Below are positions 18,195 to 27,594 of a stretch of 64,000 nucleotides of DNA, in pieces; positions within the stretch are counted from its first letter, which is position 1, and each line of letters opens with the position of its first letter. The stretch lies in NCBI RefSeq assembly GCF_030813235.1, contig NZ_JAUSUB010000014.1, forward strand, positions 1 to 64,000, in the 5' to 3' direction. The position numbers and the translations under genes are program-made. The DNA is from Cytobacillus purgationiresistens. Its GTDB lineage: Bacteria > Bacillota > Bacilli > Bacillales > Cytobacillaceae. The notes under the pieces are model-generated. The model worked only from the letters and a program-made list of their open reading frames with translations, was not told the DNA's origin and made no database searches.

Positions 18195-18396
18195 ATGGCA
18201 AAAGGAATCGGTGTTTGTCAATATAGTTGTCGCATTTAGTTACTTTAGTGTTTTAAAAACTTCATCAAACCCCGAGTTCAGTCAAAGCTACTTTCTTTTT
18301 TGTTCTCTGAACGGGACTACAATAGAAGTTGCGGATATTTGCGGATATCGTCACACATATGATGGAGTTGTAAGATTATTCAAACGTCTATTTTGA
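18195..18396 (+). other. Degenerate segment related to 41.2 kb
   Basis: A ribosome-site-like GGGG and ATG at 18195 open a 14-codon frame, MAKGIGVCQ..., followed by stops. The word GTTCTCTGAACGGGACT near 18302 is also found near 41187, in front of a phage Peptidase_G2-like remnant, and both have GTCGCATT upstream. I read it as decayed foreign DNA at the edge of the toxin array. Confidence 0.3.
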
Positions 18397-18520
18397 ACCT
18401 TTGTTTAACTTTCTTCAGCCTTCTTCGTACATAGACATCTAGTTTAACTTTATTCACAACGCCTAGCACCGACATATATGAAATTCTTCGTTTTTTTACA
18501 CCTATTTCTCTTACACAAAG

Positions 18521-18577
18521 AAAAACACCTCCAAGTGGCCATCAGGTATTTTTCTACCCAATTTTTACTTGAAGGTG
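18521..18577 (-). terminator. Terminator at the end of the toxin array
   Basis: CACCTTCAAGT pairs with ACTTGGAGGTG across a 30-base loop on the minus strand, followed by TTTTT. Confidence 0.65.
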
Positions 18578-18594
18578 CCAGCTTAACTTTTCAT

Positions 18595-18978
18595 CTATTC
18601 ATTAAAATAGCCAGTGACTGATTGAATAAATCCCGATTCTGCCTTAATTAGAGCATTAACAGTTCCAGTAATTTTTACTATAATAGATTCTGGATCATTT
18701 TTAAATATTTCAATATTCCCTTTGTAATCAGATGAACCCGAATTCAATGTAATTTCTTTTACTGCTGATAAATCCACTCTTACACAAACTGTATTATTTC
18801 CTAAGTCCTCCCACTTTTCAGGTGGCCTCTCAGCATACCTTGGCATATCAAATCTAATAGCAACTATCCTTCCCTCGTCATGAATATTAATTTCTGAGAT
18901 ACGGACATCTTCCAATTCGGGAAGCTTATTATATAAATTAACTAAAAAATTATTTCTCTCCAAAGCTTCATACCACAT
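18595..18978 (-). CDS. Immunity protein, Imm50 family (cassette A)
   Basis: 127 residues with the Imm50 pattern WYEALERNNFL near the N-terminus, then EINIHDEGRIVAIRFDMP and PPEKWEDLGNNTV. Imm50 proteins protect cells against polymorphic toxins. It is the last gene of the array on the minus strand and lies nine bases after a second, unrelated immunity-like gene, so cassette A has two. It may be the leftover of another cassette. Confidence 0.65.
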   Translation of the reverse strand: MWYEALERNNFLVNLYNKLPELEDVRISEINIHDEGRIVAIRFDMPRYAERPPEKWEDLGNNTVCVRVDLSAVKEITLNSGSSDYKGNIEIFKNDPESIIVKITGTVNALIKAESGFIQSVTGYFNE

Positions 18979-18987
18979 TTCCTCATA

Positions 18988-19371
18988 TCACCCAATACAA
19001 TCAACGCTTAATCTATCCACCCGAATTTGTACGTTTTGATTATGAAGATATCCATAGTCGAAAAGAAATTCACTATCTACCTCAAATAATATGCCTGCGT
19101 CTATATTACCAGTATCAATATTCAAGGTACCTCTAATTAAATACGAAAAATTATCTCCTATCTGTTCAATACCTTTTTCATCTGAATCAATCTTAGAAAT
19201 TACGAAATCATCAAGTATAGCCAATTCCATTTCAACTAGGTACTGTCCTCCTTGAATTATCTCAAAAGGACGGTTATTGATAAAAGCAACTAATCTTTGT
19301 CCATTAATTTCAAGTACAGCTTCTTCTTCAATTAAAGGACTTAATTCTATTAATTTTGCAGTATATTGCAT
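18988..19371 (-). CDS. Putative immunity protein (cassette A)
   Basis: 127 residues, acidic and mostly predicted beta strand. Its layout (GGQYLVEMEL, FEVDSEFLFDYGYL, late VDRLSVDCIG) resembles the immunity protein of cassette L at 41593, suggesting one family. AGGTAGC precedes the start. It lies 14 bases downstream of the orphan toxin at 19386. Confidence 0.5.
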   Translation of the reverse strand: MQYTAKLIELSPLIEEEAVLEINGQRLVAFINNRPFEIIQGGQYLVEMELAILDDFVISKIDSDEKGIEQIGDNFSYLIRGTLNIDTGNIDAGILFEVDSEFLFDYGYLHNQNVQIRVDRLSVDCIG

Positions 19372-19385
19372 GAAAAGCTACCTCC

Positions 19386-19745
19386 TTATTCCATAGGGTT
19401 AATTGTCTTATCCCGTTTATTGTTATTTAGCAATTTCCATAAATCCTCACCGCGTTTGACATGATACGTTGTAACATCACCATTGGCATTTGTTCCTACA
19501 AACTCAAATTTTGCTTCCCCCTTACGAGAGTTACCCATAAACTTCACGTAACCTGTTCGAGTTTCACCTTTATATTGATATCCTACTTTTGTGCAATTGC
19601 TCATCACATCCCTAGCACCTTGCATATATTCACCTGCATTATTATAAGCACCATGGAATTCATTGTTTTTCACTGCATGTTTTTCGTAATGAGACTCTAG
19701 TAAATCTCTAGAAGCAAAATTCTTATTAGCAAAGTTACCCGTACC
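19386..19745 (-). CDS. Orphan WapA toxin domain, cassette A
   Basis: About 119 codons, open from the boundary codons Gly-Thr-Gly to a stop. There is no start codon or ribosome site, as for a toxin module cut off from its carrier. The pattern HYEKHAVKNNEFHG, then EYMQGARDVM and TTYHVKRGEDLW, suggests a BECR-type RNase fold. That assignment is tentative. The element end AACATA directly abuts its first codon. Confidence 0.6.
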   Translation of the reverse strand, partial: GTGNFANKNFASRDLLESHYEKHAVKNNEFHGAYNNAGEYMQGARDVMSNCTKVGYQYKGETRTGYVKFMGNSRKGEAKFEFVGTNANGDVTTYHVKRGEDLWKLLNNNKRDKTINPME

Positions 19746-21021
19746 CTATGTTGTAATCTTAAAGCTGCTAATAAAAAAACAACCGTTTTGAAACCCTATA
19801 AAACTTCTTCCTTCTCTGGTATTATCGGTAATTTGTAGGCTGTTTTGTACTTCATCAACCCGTATACAATATTCACCAGCCTTCTCATAATGCAAACTAA
19901 TGCTTGCCCCTTCGTCTTCCCTTCTTCAAGTTTGTGAAGGTAGTACGCATGGAACACTGGATTACGTGGTAGTTTACTCCCTTTGCTACTTGCACTTGTT
20001 GGACTGCTAGGTTGTAAAATATAGCGTGCAGCGCCCGATTTCCGCGTTTGCTTTTATGCATCTTTCCTTTTCCACCAGAGCCAAAGTAAACAGGCGCAAT
20101 CCCCGCGAATCGTGCTAATTTATTGGCATTCGGGAAACGTCTTACATCGCCAATTTCCGCAATTAAGGCAGAGGCTGTAACGAGTTCAACCCCTGGCATT
20201 GTATTTAATTGAAAGTCTAGTAAGCTCATTAACTCTTTTAATTCTCGTTCCACATAGCCCATTTCCTGCTTTTTAAATAAAACATCCCGGACAATGCTTC
20301 TCACTAAAAAGTCTCTTGTTTCTTGGTATTCTTTCTTTGTCAGTCCATCTTCTTCCACTAGCTTCACTATTTCAGTCGCTTTTTTCACAGAACATGTGTT
20401 GTGACTCAATTCTAATAAAAAAGTGGTCAATTGCTTGATTGTGACATCTTGTAAACTAGATGGCGATGGGTAACGTTCCCAAAACGCTAATGCCGTTTTT
20501 CCATCCACCTCGGAGAAAAACTTTTTGTAGCTTGGGTAATGGTGGTTCAATTGAATGTTCAGTTGGTTCTTTAAAGCACCTTGTGCCTTTACTAATGCAT
20601 TCCTTCTCGATACTAATTGTTGGAAGTCATCTGGTTTCGCGTCTGGCAAATGGTCCAACTTGTTGACCAATATACGTGCGACACATTCCGCATCCCAATT
20701 ATCGCTTTTTTGTGTCGTCATATGGCTTTTTCGTTCCGCGTAGGAAAGCGCAGGGTTAACTTCTTTTACAAGTTACCCATGGTCTGCTAGAAACTGCGCC
20801 AACGATCGCCCATATCCACCAACATCCCCTAATCCGAATGCAAGGGTCACCCCTTTTTCCGTCCGTTTATCCATCTCTAGTAAAAACTTAGAGAAAACAG
20901 ACGGTTTATTTTCAAACGTAATTTCACCCAGTTTCTCCTGCCAACAATTAATGATTACTGCCACGTGATGTTGCTTATGTAAGTCCACGCCCACATACAA
21001 GTGGTTTTGCTTATCGTGCAT
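19746..21021 (-). pseudogene. IS110 family transposase, element A
   Basis: It encodes the same transposase as the intact copy at 45864-47093. The N-terminal part (20773-21021) has the VGVDLHK Asp, but GLGD replaces GLED, and it ends at a CAA-to-TAA nonsense change after ADHG. The rest (19897-20721) runs from MTTQKSDNWDAEC to the Ser box GSGGKGK, lacks a short FWSI stretch, and has a one-base deletion after VAKG. It is inactive. Its right end lies next to the Gly-Thr-Gly codons of toxin A. Confidence 0.85.
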
Positions 21022-21040
21022 ATACGCATCCTCCTATTCA

Positions 21041-21125
21041 ATGAAATGAAAATGCCGGCAACCTTAGTTCGAGCGTTCACCTTTCGGTGCGCATTGGTAC
21101 GAAAGCCTATCCATTTTCATTGTTA
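21041..21125 (-). ncRNA. Candidate IS110 bridge RNA, element A
   Basis: The stretch between recombinase and transposase genes is strongly conserved. On the minus strand GAAAATG and CATTTTC close a hairpin that holds GGATAGGCTTTCGTACC and AAGGTTGCCG. It is nearly identical to 47112-47194. It lies where IS110 elements keep their bridge RNA, just before the transposase. Confidence 0.55.
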
Positions 21126-21212
21126 CACAACAACCTATAAGAAAATGAGCACCATTTTTAAGTCATGTTTGAAATAATTGCTTCATGTTTGCCATTTGCT
21201 TGTATGTTTCCA

Positions 21213-21947
21213 CTATGTATAAAGCCCTTGATAAAAGCTTTGTCTGTCTAAAATGCGTTTCACTTGTACTTTTGTAAAAGATTTCCCTAGTGTGGTTGTA
21301 TACCCTTCGTTATTTAATTCCTCTGCCAACTTAGATAAGGACATACGCTTGTATACTTGTTTCAACGCAAACACTCGTTTCACCACTTCTGCTTGTCCAT
21401 GATGGATAGTAAGTTCCTTTTCCCCCTTCTGTTTCTGATAGCCAAATGTTGTTCGTCCTCCTGCATAACCACCTTCTTTCGCTTTTTTATTTCTTCCTTT
21501 TGTTAGCTTAAGGGCTATCTCAAGCCGTTGGTATTGATCTAAAAATTCCATTAAGCCATTGACCAAAAAGTCGTTTGGGTCTTTCTTATGGATACTGTAA
21601 GTAGGCTGTTCAATGCTTTTAATCTCACAACCATATTTCTTTAAATCTCGTTGTATGAGCACCTTGACAATATCCGACCGCCATAATCGGCTTGTATTAA
21701 GCACTATCACATAATCAATTGGGACAGACGAAAGGTGAGCCAACATTTCCTGTAAGCCCACCCTGTCTATTTCTAATGCTTCTTCATTTAATTTGGCACC
21801 GCTAATTCTTTCATCTCTAAAAATATGTACCAAGTTCCATCCTTGTTCTTCGCAGTATGTTTTCATTTCCTCTTCTTGATATTTTAAGCTATATCCATCT
21901 TTGGCTTGCCCTTGAGTCGAGACTCGTATATACCCAACAACGTTCAA
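21213..21947 (-). CDS. Serine recombinase, element A (slightly truncated)
   Basis: 244 residues. A resolvase domain with the catalytic Ser10 in GYIRVSTQGQ, arginines in NTSRLWRSD, and a recombinase-type C-terminal helix region KRILDRQSFYQG. The intact copy at 47230 has 18 more residues; here a small change gives a stop after GLYT. The protein is much shorter than large serine integrases (450 residues or more). Its role beside IS110 is unknown: resolution or integration are possible. Confidence 0.8.
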   Translation of the reverse strand: MNVVGYIRVSTQGQAKDGYSLKYQEEEMKTYCEEQGWNLVHIFRDERISGAKLNEEALEIDRVGLQEMLAHLSSVPIDYVIVLNTSRLWRSDIVKVLIQRDLKKYGCEIKSIEQPTYSIHKKDPNDFLVNGLMEFLDQYQRLEIALKLTKGRNKKAKEGGYAGGRTTFGYQKQKGEKELTIHHGQAEVVKRVFALKQVYKRMSLSKLAEELNNEGYTTTLGKSFTKVQVKRILDRQSFYQGLYT

Positions 21948-21961
21948 CTTCTCACCCTCCC

Positions 21962-21987
21962 GTTACATAAATTTTAATTTTTGTAAC
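21962..21987. repeat. GTTAC-GTAAC inverted repeat upstream of recombinase, element A
   Basis: A 26-bp near-palindrome, GTTACATAAATT-TT-AATTTTTGTAAC, lies directly before the recombinase gene. Five more copies sit in the same place at other elements. It is a candidate operator or recombination site. Confidence 0.6.
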
Positions 21988-22359
21988 GCTTAATAACGAA
22001 TAGCGAGTATTATACGACCGTCTCTAGTAAAAATACAACCCAAAATATAAAAGCCAAGGCAATATAAGAACACTCTTTCACGATACCCTTTGTTTATCGC
22101 CACGAGCTTGTACGATCTCGTTAGTCTGTTAGCCTATGCCATGTCATAACTACCCCTGCCAAGAAAAATGTCATCTCACCCGATTCTCGTTCTTCTCGCC
22201 CTATCCAAATAGTAAAACTATAACCCATGAAGGTACAACCTTCATGAGCTTTCTATCTTCAAAAATTCTTTGCTCGTTTTTTCCCACTTGTACGTCTACT
22301 TCCCACCATACTCTTTTTATTCACATATTAGATATTTTTAACCATAAACTCTTTTAATC
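21988..22359. other. Conserved non-coding left part of element A
   Basis: No gene is supported. It carries the GCGAGTATTATACGACCGTC block, a CACGAGCTTGT word and the imperfect palindrome at 22226-22246 that recur upstream of the recombinase in the other element copies. Confidence 0.5.
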
Positions 22360-22400
22360 AAAAAAGGGGTGCCCCTAAAAAAGACCTTTGGGACACCCTC
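22360..22400 (-). terminator. Terminator after cassette B
   Basis: GGGTGTCCC pairs with GGGGCACCC on the minus strand, followed by six T. It differs in sequence from the common cassette terminator. Confidence 0.8.
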
Positions 22401-22452
22401 ATTAAAATATGGTATTACTAGAAAAATACTTTTCTCTTAACACAAACACCTT

Positions 22453-22701
22453 TTATCTAATTTGTTTACTTATTTCTTCCCAAACTGATTTATCCATTTC
22501 CATGTATATTCCAGTTTCTTCAATTTTACTAAAAATATCTTTATGAACGGATATATCCTCTTGTTCAATCACACTACATATTGTTTCTAAAGCTATTCCC
22601 CACTCTTCGTGTTCTATAAACTCTAGTATATCCTTTTCATCTTTCAAAGGAAAATTGGTAATATTTTTTACTATTTCTTTTAAAAGATTATTTAACTCCA
22701 T
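22453..22701 (-). CDS. MafI-like immunity protein (cassette B)
   Basis: 82 residues, helical, with IEHEEWGIALETICSVIE near the middle, the hallmark of MafI-type immunity proteins. MafI proteins protect against EndoU-type MafB toxins, and the gene directly follows an EndoU domain, so pairing and family agree. Confidence 0.65.
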   Translation of the reverse strand: MELNNLLKEIVKNITNFPLKDEKDILEFIEHEEWGIALETICSVIEQEDISVHKDIFSKIEETGIYMEMDKSVWEEISKQIR

Positions 22702-22723
22702 AATTTACACATCCTTGAATCAA

Positions 22724-23041
22724 TTATTTAATAGGGAATGCAGTAATTATATCTCTTCCATCTGTAATTACCTTTATGTTAATTCCATCTCTAATTCCTG
22801 TTACCTCATATCTTTGTATACCCTTGACGATTCTTCCCTTGTTCCAATTTAGTTTAGGGTCAGTAGCAATATCTGAAACATTGTGCATTACCCTGTCTGC
22901 ATTCCAGTTTTTAGGGAATAGTGTTTTTTTAGGGTCTCCAGTTCCAGGCCATAAATGACCACCACCTGTTTTATCTCCGTAAAGTATATGCTTTGTCCGT
23001 TGTTCACTAGCTATATTTACAAAATCACTTTTTACCGTACC
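22724..23041 (-). CDS. Orphan WapA toxin domain: EndoU nuclease, cassette B
   Basis: About 105 codons, open from the boundary codons (here Gly-Thr-Val, one G is lost) to a stop. The EndoU signature is clear: RTKHILYGDKTGGGHLWPG, then FPKNWNADRVMHNVSDIATD, and a C-terminal ITDGRDIITAFPIK. The usual His, His and Lys sites of EndoU RNases are compatible. No start codon or ribosome site is seen, so it is a silent module unless joined to a carrier. Confidence 0.8.
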   Translation of the reverse strand, partial: GTVKSDFVNIASEQRTKHILYGDKTGGGHLWPGTGDPKKTLFPKNWNADRVMHNVSDIATDPKLNWNKGRIVKGIQRYEVTGIRDGINIKVITDGRDIITAFPIK

Positions 23042-23266
23042 CTATGTTGTAATCTTAAAATCTATAAATAAAATAGTCAGCCATTTATAACATTATTAAA
23101 CTAAATCTTTCTCTTTTATTTCAGGTAATTCATAAGCTGTTTTATGCTTCATCATTCCATATATAATGTTCACTAGTCTTCTCATAATGCACACCAATGC
23201 TTGTCCTTTTGTTTTGCCCTCTTTAAGTTTCTTTTGATAGTATGCATGAAACACTGGGTTTTTTCA
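23042..23266 (-). pseudogene. 3' remnant of IS110 transposase, element B
   Basis: Only the last 55 or so codons remain, from NPVFHAYYQKKLKEGKTKGQ to the stop, followed by the right end that abuts the EndoU boundary codons. The rest of the element is gone and cassette C lies directly behind it. Confidence 0.8.
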
Positions 23267-23764
23267 TTATGATAGTCCCCAAACACTTAGCTCATAAAAA
23301 TATTCCGTTCGTTCAATACACAAACCAAAATTAAAATCTTCTGCAATTAGGATAAAATCTCCATATCCAACTGAAAACTTTGTTAACTCAATAATTTCAT
23401 TTAAGTGACTAAATACTTCATTAACATTAACCAACACTGCTTCTATTTCATTTTCTCTAAAAAACAATAGTCTTCCTTGTTTTGGGGTTACTTCGATACT
23501 ATTAATAGTCTCATTTAACAAATGTATAGATTTTTGAATATGTTCTTTATAGTTATCTCCTTGCAATTGAATCTTATTTTCCCTTGTGTTAAGTAACGAA
23601 AACACATTCTTAAAAAATAAATCGTTATCTTCAATATCTAAAAATGGTTCCTCTGTAAGATTCATGAAGTTTATTTCTTTTACCAAATTCTTTCTTCTAC
23701 TTTTTCTTTTTAACAGCTCCATTTTTGTTTTTCTTTCGTCACTCAAATTAAACACCTTTCTCAT
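23267..23764 (-). CDS. Putative immunity protein (cassette C)
   Basis: 165 residues, start overlapping the toxin stop in an ATGA. The first third is basic and helical (KMELLKRKSRRKNLVKEINF), the rest mixed. I do not recognise the family. The overlap with the toxin fragment is what marks it as immunity. Confidence 0.5.
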   Translation of the reverse strand: MRKVFNLSDERKTKMELLKRKSRRKNLVKEINFMNLTEEPFLDIEDNDLFFKNVFSLLNTRENKIQLQGDNYKEHIQKSIHLLNETINSIEVTPKQGRLLFFRENEIEAVLVNVNEVFSHLNEIIELTKFSVGYGDFILIAEDFNFGLCIERTEYFYELSVWGLS

Positions 23765-24086
23765 GGTCGATCCTTCTTTTTATTATCAACAAAATCTTCC
23801 GGGGAATGTCTAGGATACTGATTATATCTTCCTTTTTCCAATGGGTTCCCTTCAAATCGTCAGCACCATGAAAGTGAGGACCTCTCCCGAATTTATCCTC
23901 TCTGTGCTCTATGATATATTTTTTCTTACCATCTACATCAAATTCATATACTCTTCTATTTTCAGTTGTTCCATCATAAACATCGACAGGTTTCTTGTGC
24001 TGAGTAGAGTTAGGTATTCCCGCCCTTCTCTTTGCATCCCTAAATGCTCCATTTTTTGTTAATACCTTATCAATTTCATCCGTACC
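23761..24086 (-). pseudogene. Orphan WapA toxin domain, cassette C (frameshifted)
   Basis: It starts at boundary codons Gly-Thr-Asp. It reads KVLTKNGAFRDAKRRAGIPN, then YEFDVDGKKKYIIEHRED and FGRGPHFHGADD, a nuclease-like His-rich motif. A one-base shift after this motif moves it to the frame FEGNPLEKGRYNQYPRHSPE, which ends in TGA at the immunity start. The family is not named with confidence. Confidence 0.55.
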
Positions 24087-25384
24087 CTATGTTGTAATCT
24101 TAAAAGCTATAAATAAAATAGTCAGCCATTTATAACATTATTAAACTAAATCTTTCTCTTTTATTTCAGGTAATTCATAGGCTGTTTTATGCTTCATCAT
24201 GCCATAGATAATGTTTACAAGCCTTCTCATAATGCAAACCAATGCTTGTCCTTTTGTTTTACCTTCTTTAAGCTTTCGTTGGTAATAAGCATGAAATACT
24301 GGGTTTCTTGGCAGTTTACTTCCTTTTGCTACTTGCACTTGCTGTACGGCTAAGTTATAAAATAAGGCGTGCAGCGTCCTATTTCCCTGTTTGCTTTTTT
24401 GTTCCTTACCTTTCCCACCAGAGCCAAAGTAAACAGGCGCAATCCCCGCAAATCGTGCTAATTTGTTGGCATTTGGAAAGCTTCTTACGTCACCTATCTC
24501 TGCAATTAAAGCGGAAGCTGTTACGAGGTCAATGCCTGGCATGGAGTCCAGTTGAAAATCTAGTAAGCTCATTAACTCTTTTAATTCTCTTTCCACATAG
24601 CTCATTTCCTGCTTTTTAAAAGAAATGTCTCGGAAAATGCTTCTCACTAGGAAGTCACGTGTTTCTTGGTGTTCTTTCTTTGTTAGCCCGTCTGTTTTCA
24701 CTAGCTCTAGTATCTCATTCGCTTTTTTCACTGAACACGGCATTCTTCATTTAAGGCATTTGCTAACCTGGATAAAGACCATTTCTTATGTAGTTCCTTA
24801 AGCTCAAACACCCGTTTAACTGCTTCTGCCTGACTATCATGTATCATTAGTTCTTTTTCACCTTTTTGTTTCATGTAGCCAAATGTTGCCCTTCCTCCTG
24901 CATAACCACCTTCCTTCGCTTTTTTATTTCTTCCTTTTGTTAGCTTCAGTGCTATTTCAAGTCGTTGATATTGGTCTAATAACTCCATTAAGCCATTCAC
25001 CAGAAAGTCGTTCGGGTCTTTCTTATGGATACTATAGAATGGTAGTTCAATACTTTTAATATCACAGCCATATTTCTTCAACTCTCGATGTATCAGCACT
25101 TTCACAACATCTGACCGCCATAATCGACTTGTATTGAGCACGACCACATAATCTATTTGGACAGACGAAAGGTGAGCCAACATTTCTTGTAAGCCCACCC
25201 TGTCTATTTCTAATGCTTCTTCATTCAGTTTTGCTCCACTAATTCCTTCATCTCTAAAAATATGTAACAAGTTCCAGCCTTGTTCTTTACAATATGCTTT
25301 AATTTCAGCTTCCTGATATTTCAAACTGTATCCATCTTTCGCTTGCCCTTGTGTTGAAACTCGTATATACCCAAGAACGTTCAA
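24087..25384 (-). pseudogene. Element C: recombinase and IS110 fused by deletion
   Basis: The serine recombinase (24728-25384) runs from MNVLGYIRVSTQG to about residue 215, LANALNEE. It is then joined to the middle of the IS110 transposase (24141-24743, from CSVKKANEIL on), out of frame. About 1 kb has been lost, with the last part of the recombinase, the non-coding RNA and the transposase active-site N-terminus. The right end at 24092 abuts toxin C. Confidence 0.85.
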
Positions 25385-25398
25385 CTTTTCACCCTCCC

Positions 25399-25424
25399 GT
25401 TACATAAATTTTAATTGTTGTAAC
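25399..25424. repeat. GTTAC-GTAAC inverted repeat, element C
   Basis: Same position and arms as at 21962-21987. Upstream only a short piece of the left element region remains before cassette D. Confidence 0.6.
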
Positions 25425-25605
25425 GCTTTTTAAACGAATAGCGAGTATTATACGACCGTCTCTAGTAAAAATACAACCACAATTTAAAAGTCGATGCCAT
25501 GTAAAACACTCTTTCACTTTTCCCATTGTTTATCGCCACGAGCTTGTTTAACTATTTAAATATTTTATTGTGCTCTTTATGCGAACCTCTGTTATATAAT
25601 TCCAA

Positions 25606-25953
25606 TTAGCTGTTACTATCTCTTTCTTCTATGAATTCTAAAAACGAATCTTGTAGTTCTCCTTCTGTATCAATAGAATCCAGCAGTAGTTTTGGTTCTA
25701 ACGAACAACCTTTTAAAGTTGAGCTTCCATCAATTATTCCTAGCATGTTTGAAATGGTATCAATCATGGTTTGTTCAATTATCGTCATTAAAATATCTTT
25801 ATTTTCATCAGATAAACTATTGTAAAAACCAGCTTCTTTCCAATAATTATCTGTTTTAGGAGTAACATTCGTTGTCTCATACAAATTTTTGTATAGTTGA
25901 AGGTTCTCTTTAACTACAGACTCATAAAGTGACTTAACAAAAATTTCATTCAT
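25606..25953 (-). CDS. Putative immunity protein (cassette D)
   Basis: 115 acidic, helical residues with ITIIEQTMIDTISNMLGIIDGS-like core (TMIDTISNMLGIIDGSSTLK). Similar hypothetical proteins are common beside Bacillus toxins. It begins at ATG two bases after the toxin stop. The family name is not known to me. Confidence 0.55.
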   Translation of the reverse strand: MNEIFVKSLYESVVKENLQLYKNLYETTNVTPKTDNYWKEAGFYNSLSDENKDILMTIIEQTMIDTISNMLGIIDGSSTLKGCSLEPKLLLDSIDTEGELQDSFLEFIEERDSNS

Positions 25954-25954
25954 A

Positions 25955-26285
25955 TTATTTCCTCATTTCTGGATACATTTTTTTATTTAACTCAATTAGT
26001 TCTTTTAATTTTGAATTCGGTATGTCATCATTGACTCTTCTAAGTTCCCTAATATCTCTTGCCAATAACTGTCTAGGATTATCTATTCCTTATGTACTTC
26101 TTGAAACTATTCCATTAGGCCCTTTTGGTGTGACCCACCTTTGGAACATTTATTGCAGGTGCAGTATTTAAATCATAATTATCTACAAATTTCTTTATTG
26201 CTGCCTTCTGTCCTGCGTGATGTGCATCAAGTCCCTCTACTCCTTTAATATCTTTATGAGCTCCAACTTGATATTTACCCGTACC
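25955..26285 (-). pseudogene. Orphan WapA toxin domain, cassette D (degenerate)
   Basis: From the boundary Gly-Thr-Gly it reads KGVEGLDAHHAGQKAAIKKF and APAINVPKVGHTKR, an AHH/HNH-like nuclease pattern. It then breaks at a stop with a frame change, and another stop lies in GIVSRST*GIDNPRQ. The last part, LLARDIRELRRVNDDIPNSK, is intact. It cannot make a full toxin. Confidence 0.6.
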
Positions 26286-27156
26286 CTATGTTATAATCTT
26301 AAAATCTATAAATAAAAAAAGTCAGCCATTTATCACCTTATTAAACTACTTCTTACTCTTTTATATCAGGTAGTTCATAGGCTGTTTTATGCTTCATCAT
26401 CCCATATACAATATTCAAAAGTCTTCTCTTAATACATGCCAATGCCTGACCTTTTGTTTTGCCTTCTTTTAGTTTCTTTTTGTAATATGCATAGAATTCT
26501 GGATTCCGTGACCGTTTACTTCCTTTTGCTACTTGCACTTGCTGAACTGCCAAATTATAAAATAAACCATGTAGCGCCCTATTTCCCTGTTTGCTTTTTT
26601 GTTCCTTGCCTTTCCCACCAGAACCAAAGTAAACAGGCGCAATACCCGCAAATCTTGCTAATTTACCAGCATTTAGAAAACGACGTATATCACCTATCTC
26701 TGCAATTAATGCAGAGGCTGTAACAAGTTCAATACCTGAGATTGTACCTAATTGAAAGTCTAGTAAACTCATTAACTCTTTTAATTCTTTTTCTACATAG
26801 CTTATTTCCTGCTTTTTAAACAAAATGTCTCTGACAATACTTCTAACTAAAAAATCCCGTGTTTCTTGATGTTCTTTCGTTGTGCATCCATCTTCTTTCA
26901 CCAACTTAACTATCTTATTTTCTTTTTTCATCGAACAGGTATTGTTACTAGCTTTTAATAAAAAATTGGTCAAGTTCTTTGTACTTACACCATCTAAACA
27001 TGGAGGTGAAGGATATCGCTCCCACAATGCCAATGCTGTTTTCCCGTCCACCTCTGAAAAAAACTTTTTGTAGCTTTCATCCTCTTGATATTTCAAGCTG
27101 TATCCATCTCTAGCTTGCCCTTGAGTCGAGACTCGTATATACCCAACAACGTTCAA
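26286..27156 (-). pseudogene. Element D: recombinase start fused in frame to IS110
   Basis: A 267-codon open frame (26353-27156) joins the first 27 residues of the serine recombinase (to KYQEDE) to the IS110 transposase from SYKKFFSEVDGKTAL on. The resolvase Ser10 and the transposase Ser box GSGGKGK are kept, but the arginine core and the DEDD N-terminal residues are gone. It has the recombinase ribosome site. It is most likely a deletion scar. Confidence 0.8.
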
Positions 27157-27171
27157 CTTTTTAACCCTCCC

Positions 27172-27197
27172 GTTACAAAAATTAAAATTTATGTAAC
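27172..27197. repeat. GTTAC-GTAAC inverted repeat, element D
   Basis: GTTACAAAAATT and AATTTATGTAAC arms, 26 bp, before the fused recombinase gene. Confidence 0.6.
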
Positions 27198-27531
27198 GCT
27201 TTTTAAACGAATAGCGAGTATTATACGACCGTCTCTAGTAAAAATACAACCTAATATTTTATGAGCAAACACAGAGTACGAACACCTTTTTACTTTACCC
27301 ATTGTTTATCGCCACGAGCTTTGTCAATCTCGTTAGTTTTTTAGCCATTCCATACAATAACTATCCCTGCCATGTAAAATGTCATCTCGCCTAATTATCG
27401 GACTTGTCACATTATCCTAGTATTAAAACCAAACTCCATGATGGTACTACCTTCATGAGCTTTCGATTCTCAAACAAATCATTTTTTTTGTCTCACTCAA
27501 ATATCAGCTGAATTAATATAAAATAAATTTT
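27198..27531. other. Conserved non-coding left part of element D
   Basis: No gene. It contains the GCGAGTATTATACGACCGTC block and the palindrome at 27437-27457, CATGATGGTA-C-TACCTTCATG, as in the intact element upstream of 48018. Confidence 0.55.
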
Positions 27532-27566
27532 AAAAAACCTTGAAAGGCATATAGCCAATCAAGGTC
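27532..27566 (-). terminator. Common cassette terminator (cassette E)
   Basis: ACCTTGATTGGC pairs with GCCTTTCAAGGT on the minus strand, followed by T6. This is one of nine near-identical terminators that close toxin/immunity cassettes. Confidence 0.85.
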
Positions 27567-27594
27567 TTTTGCAAGGTAGTCTTTAAACATAATT

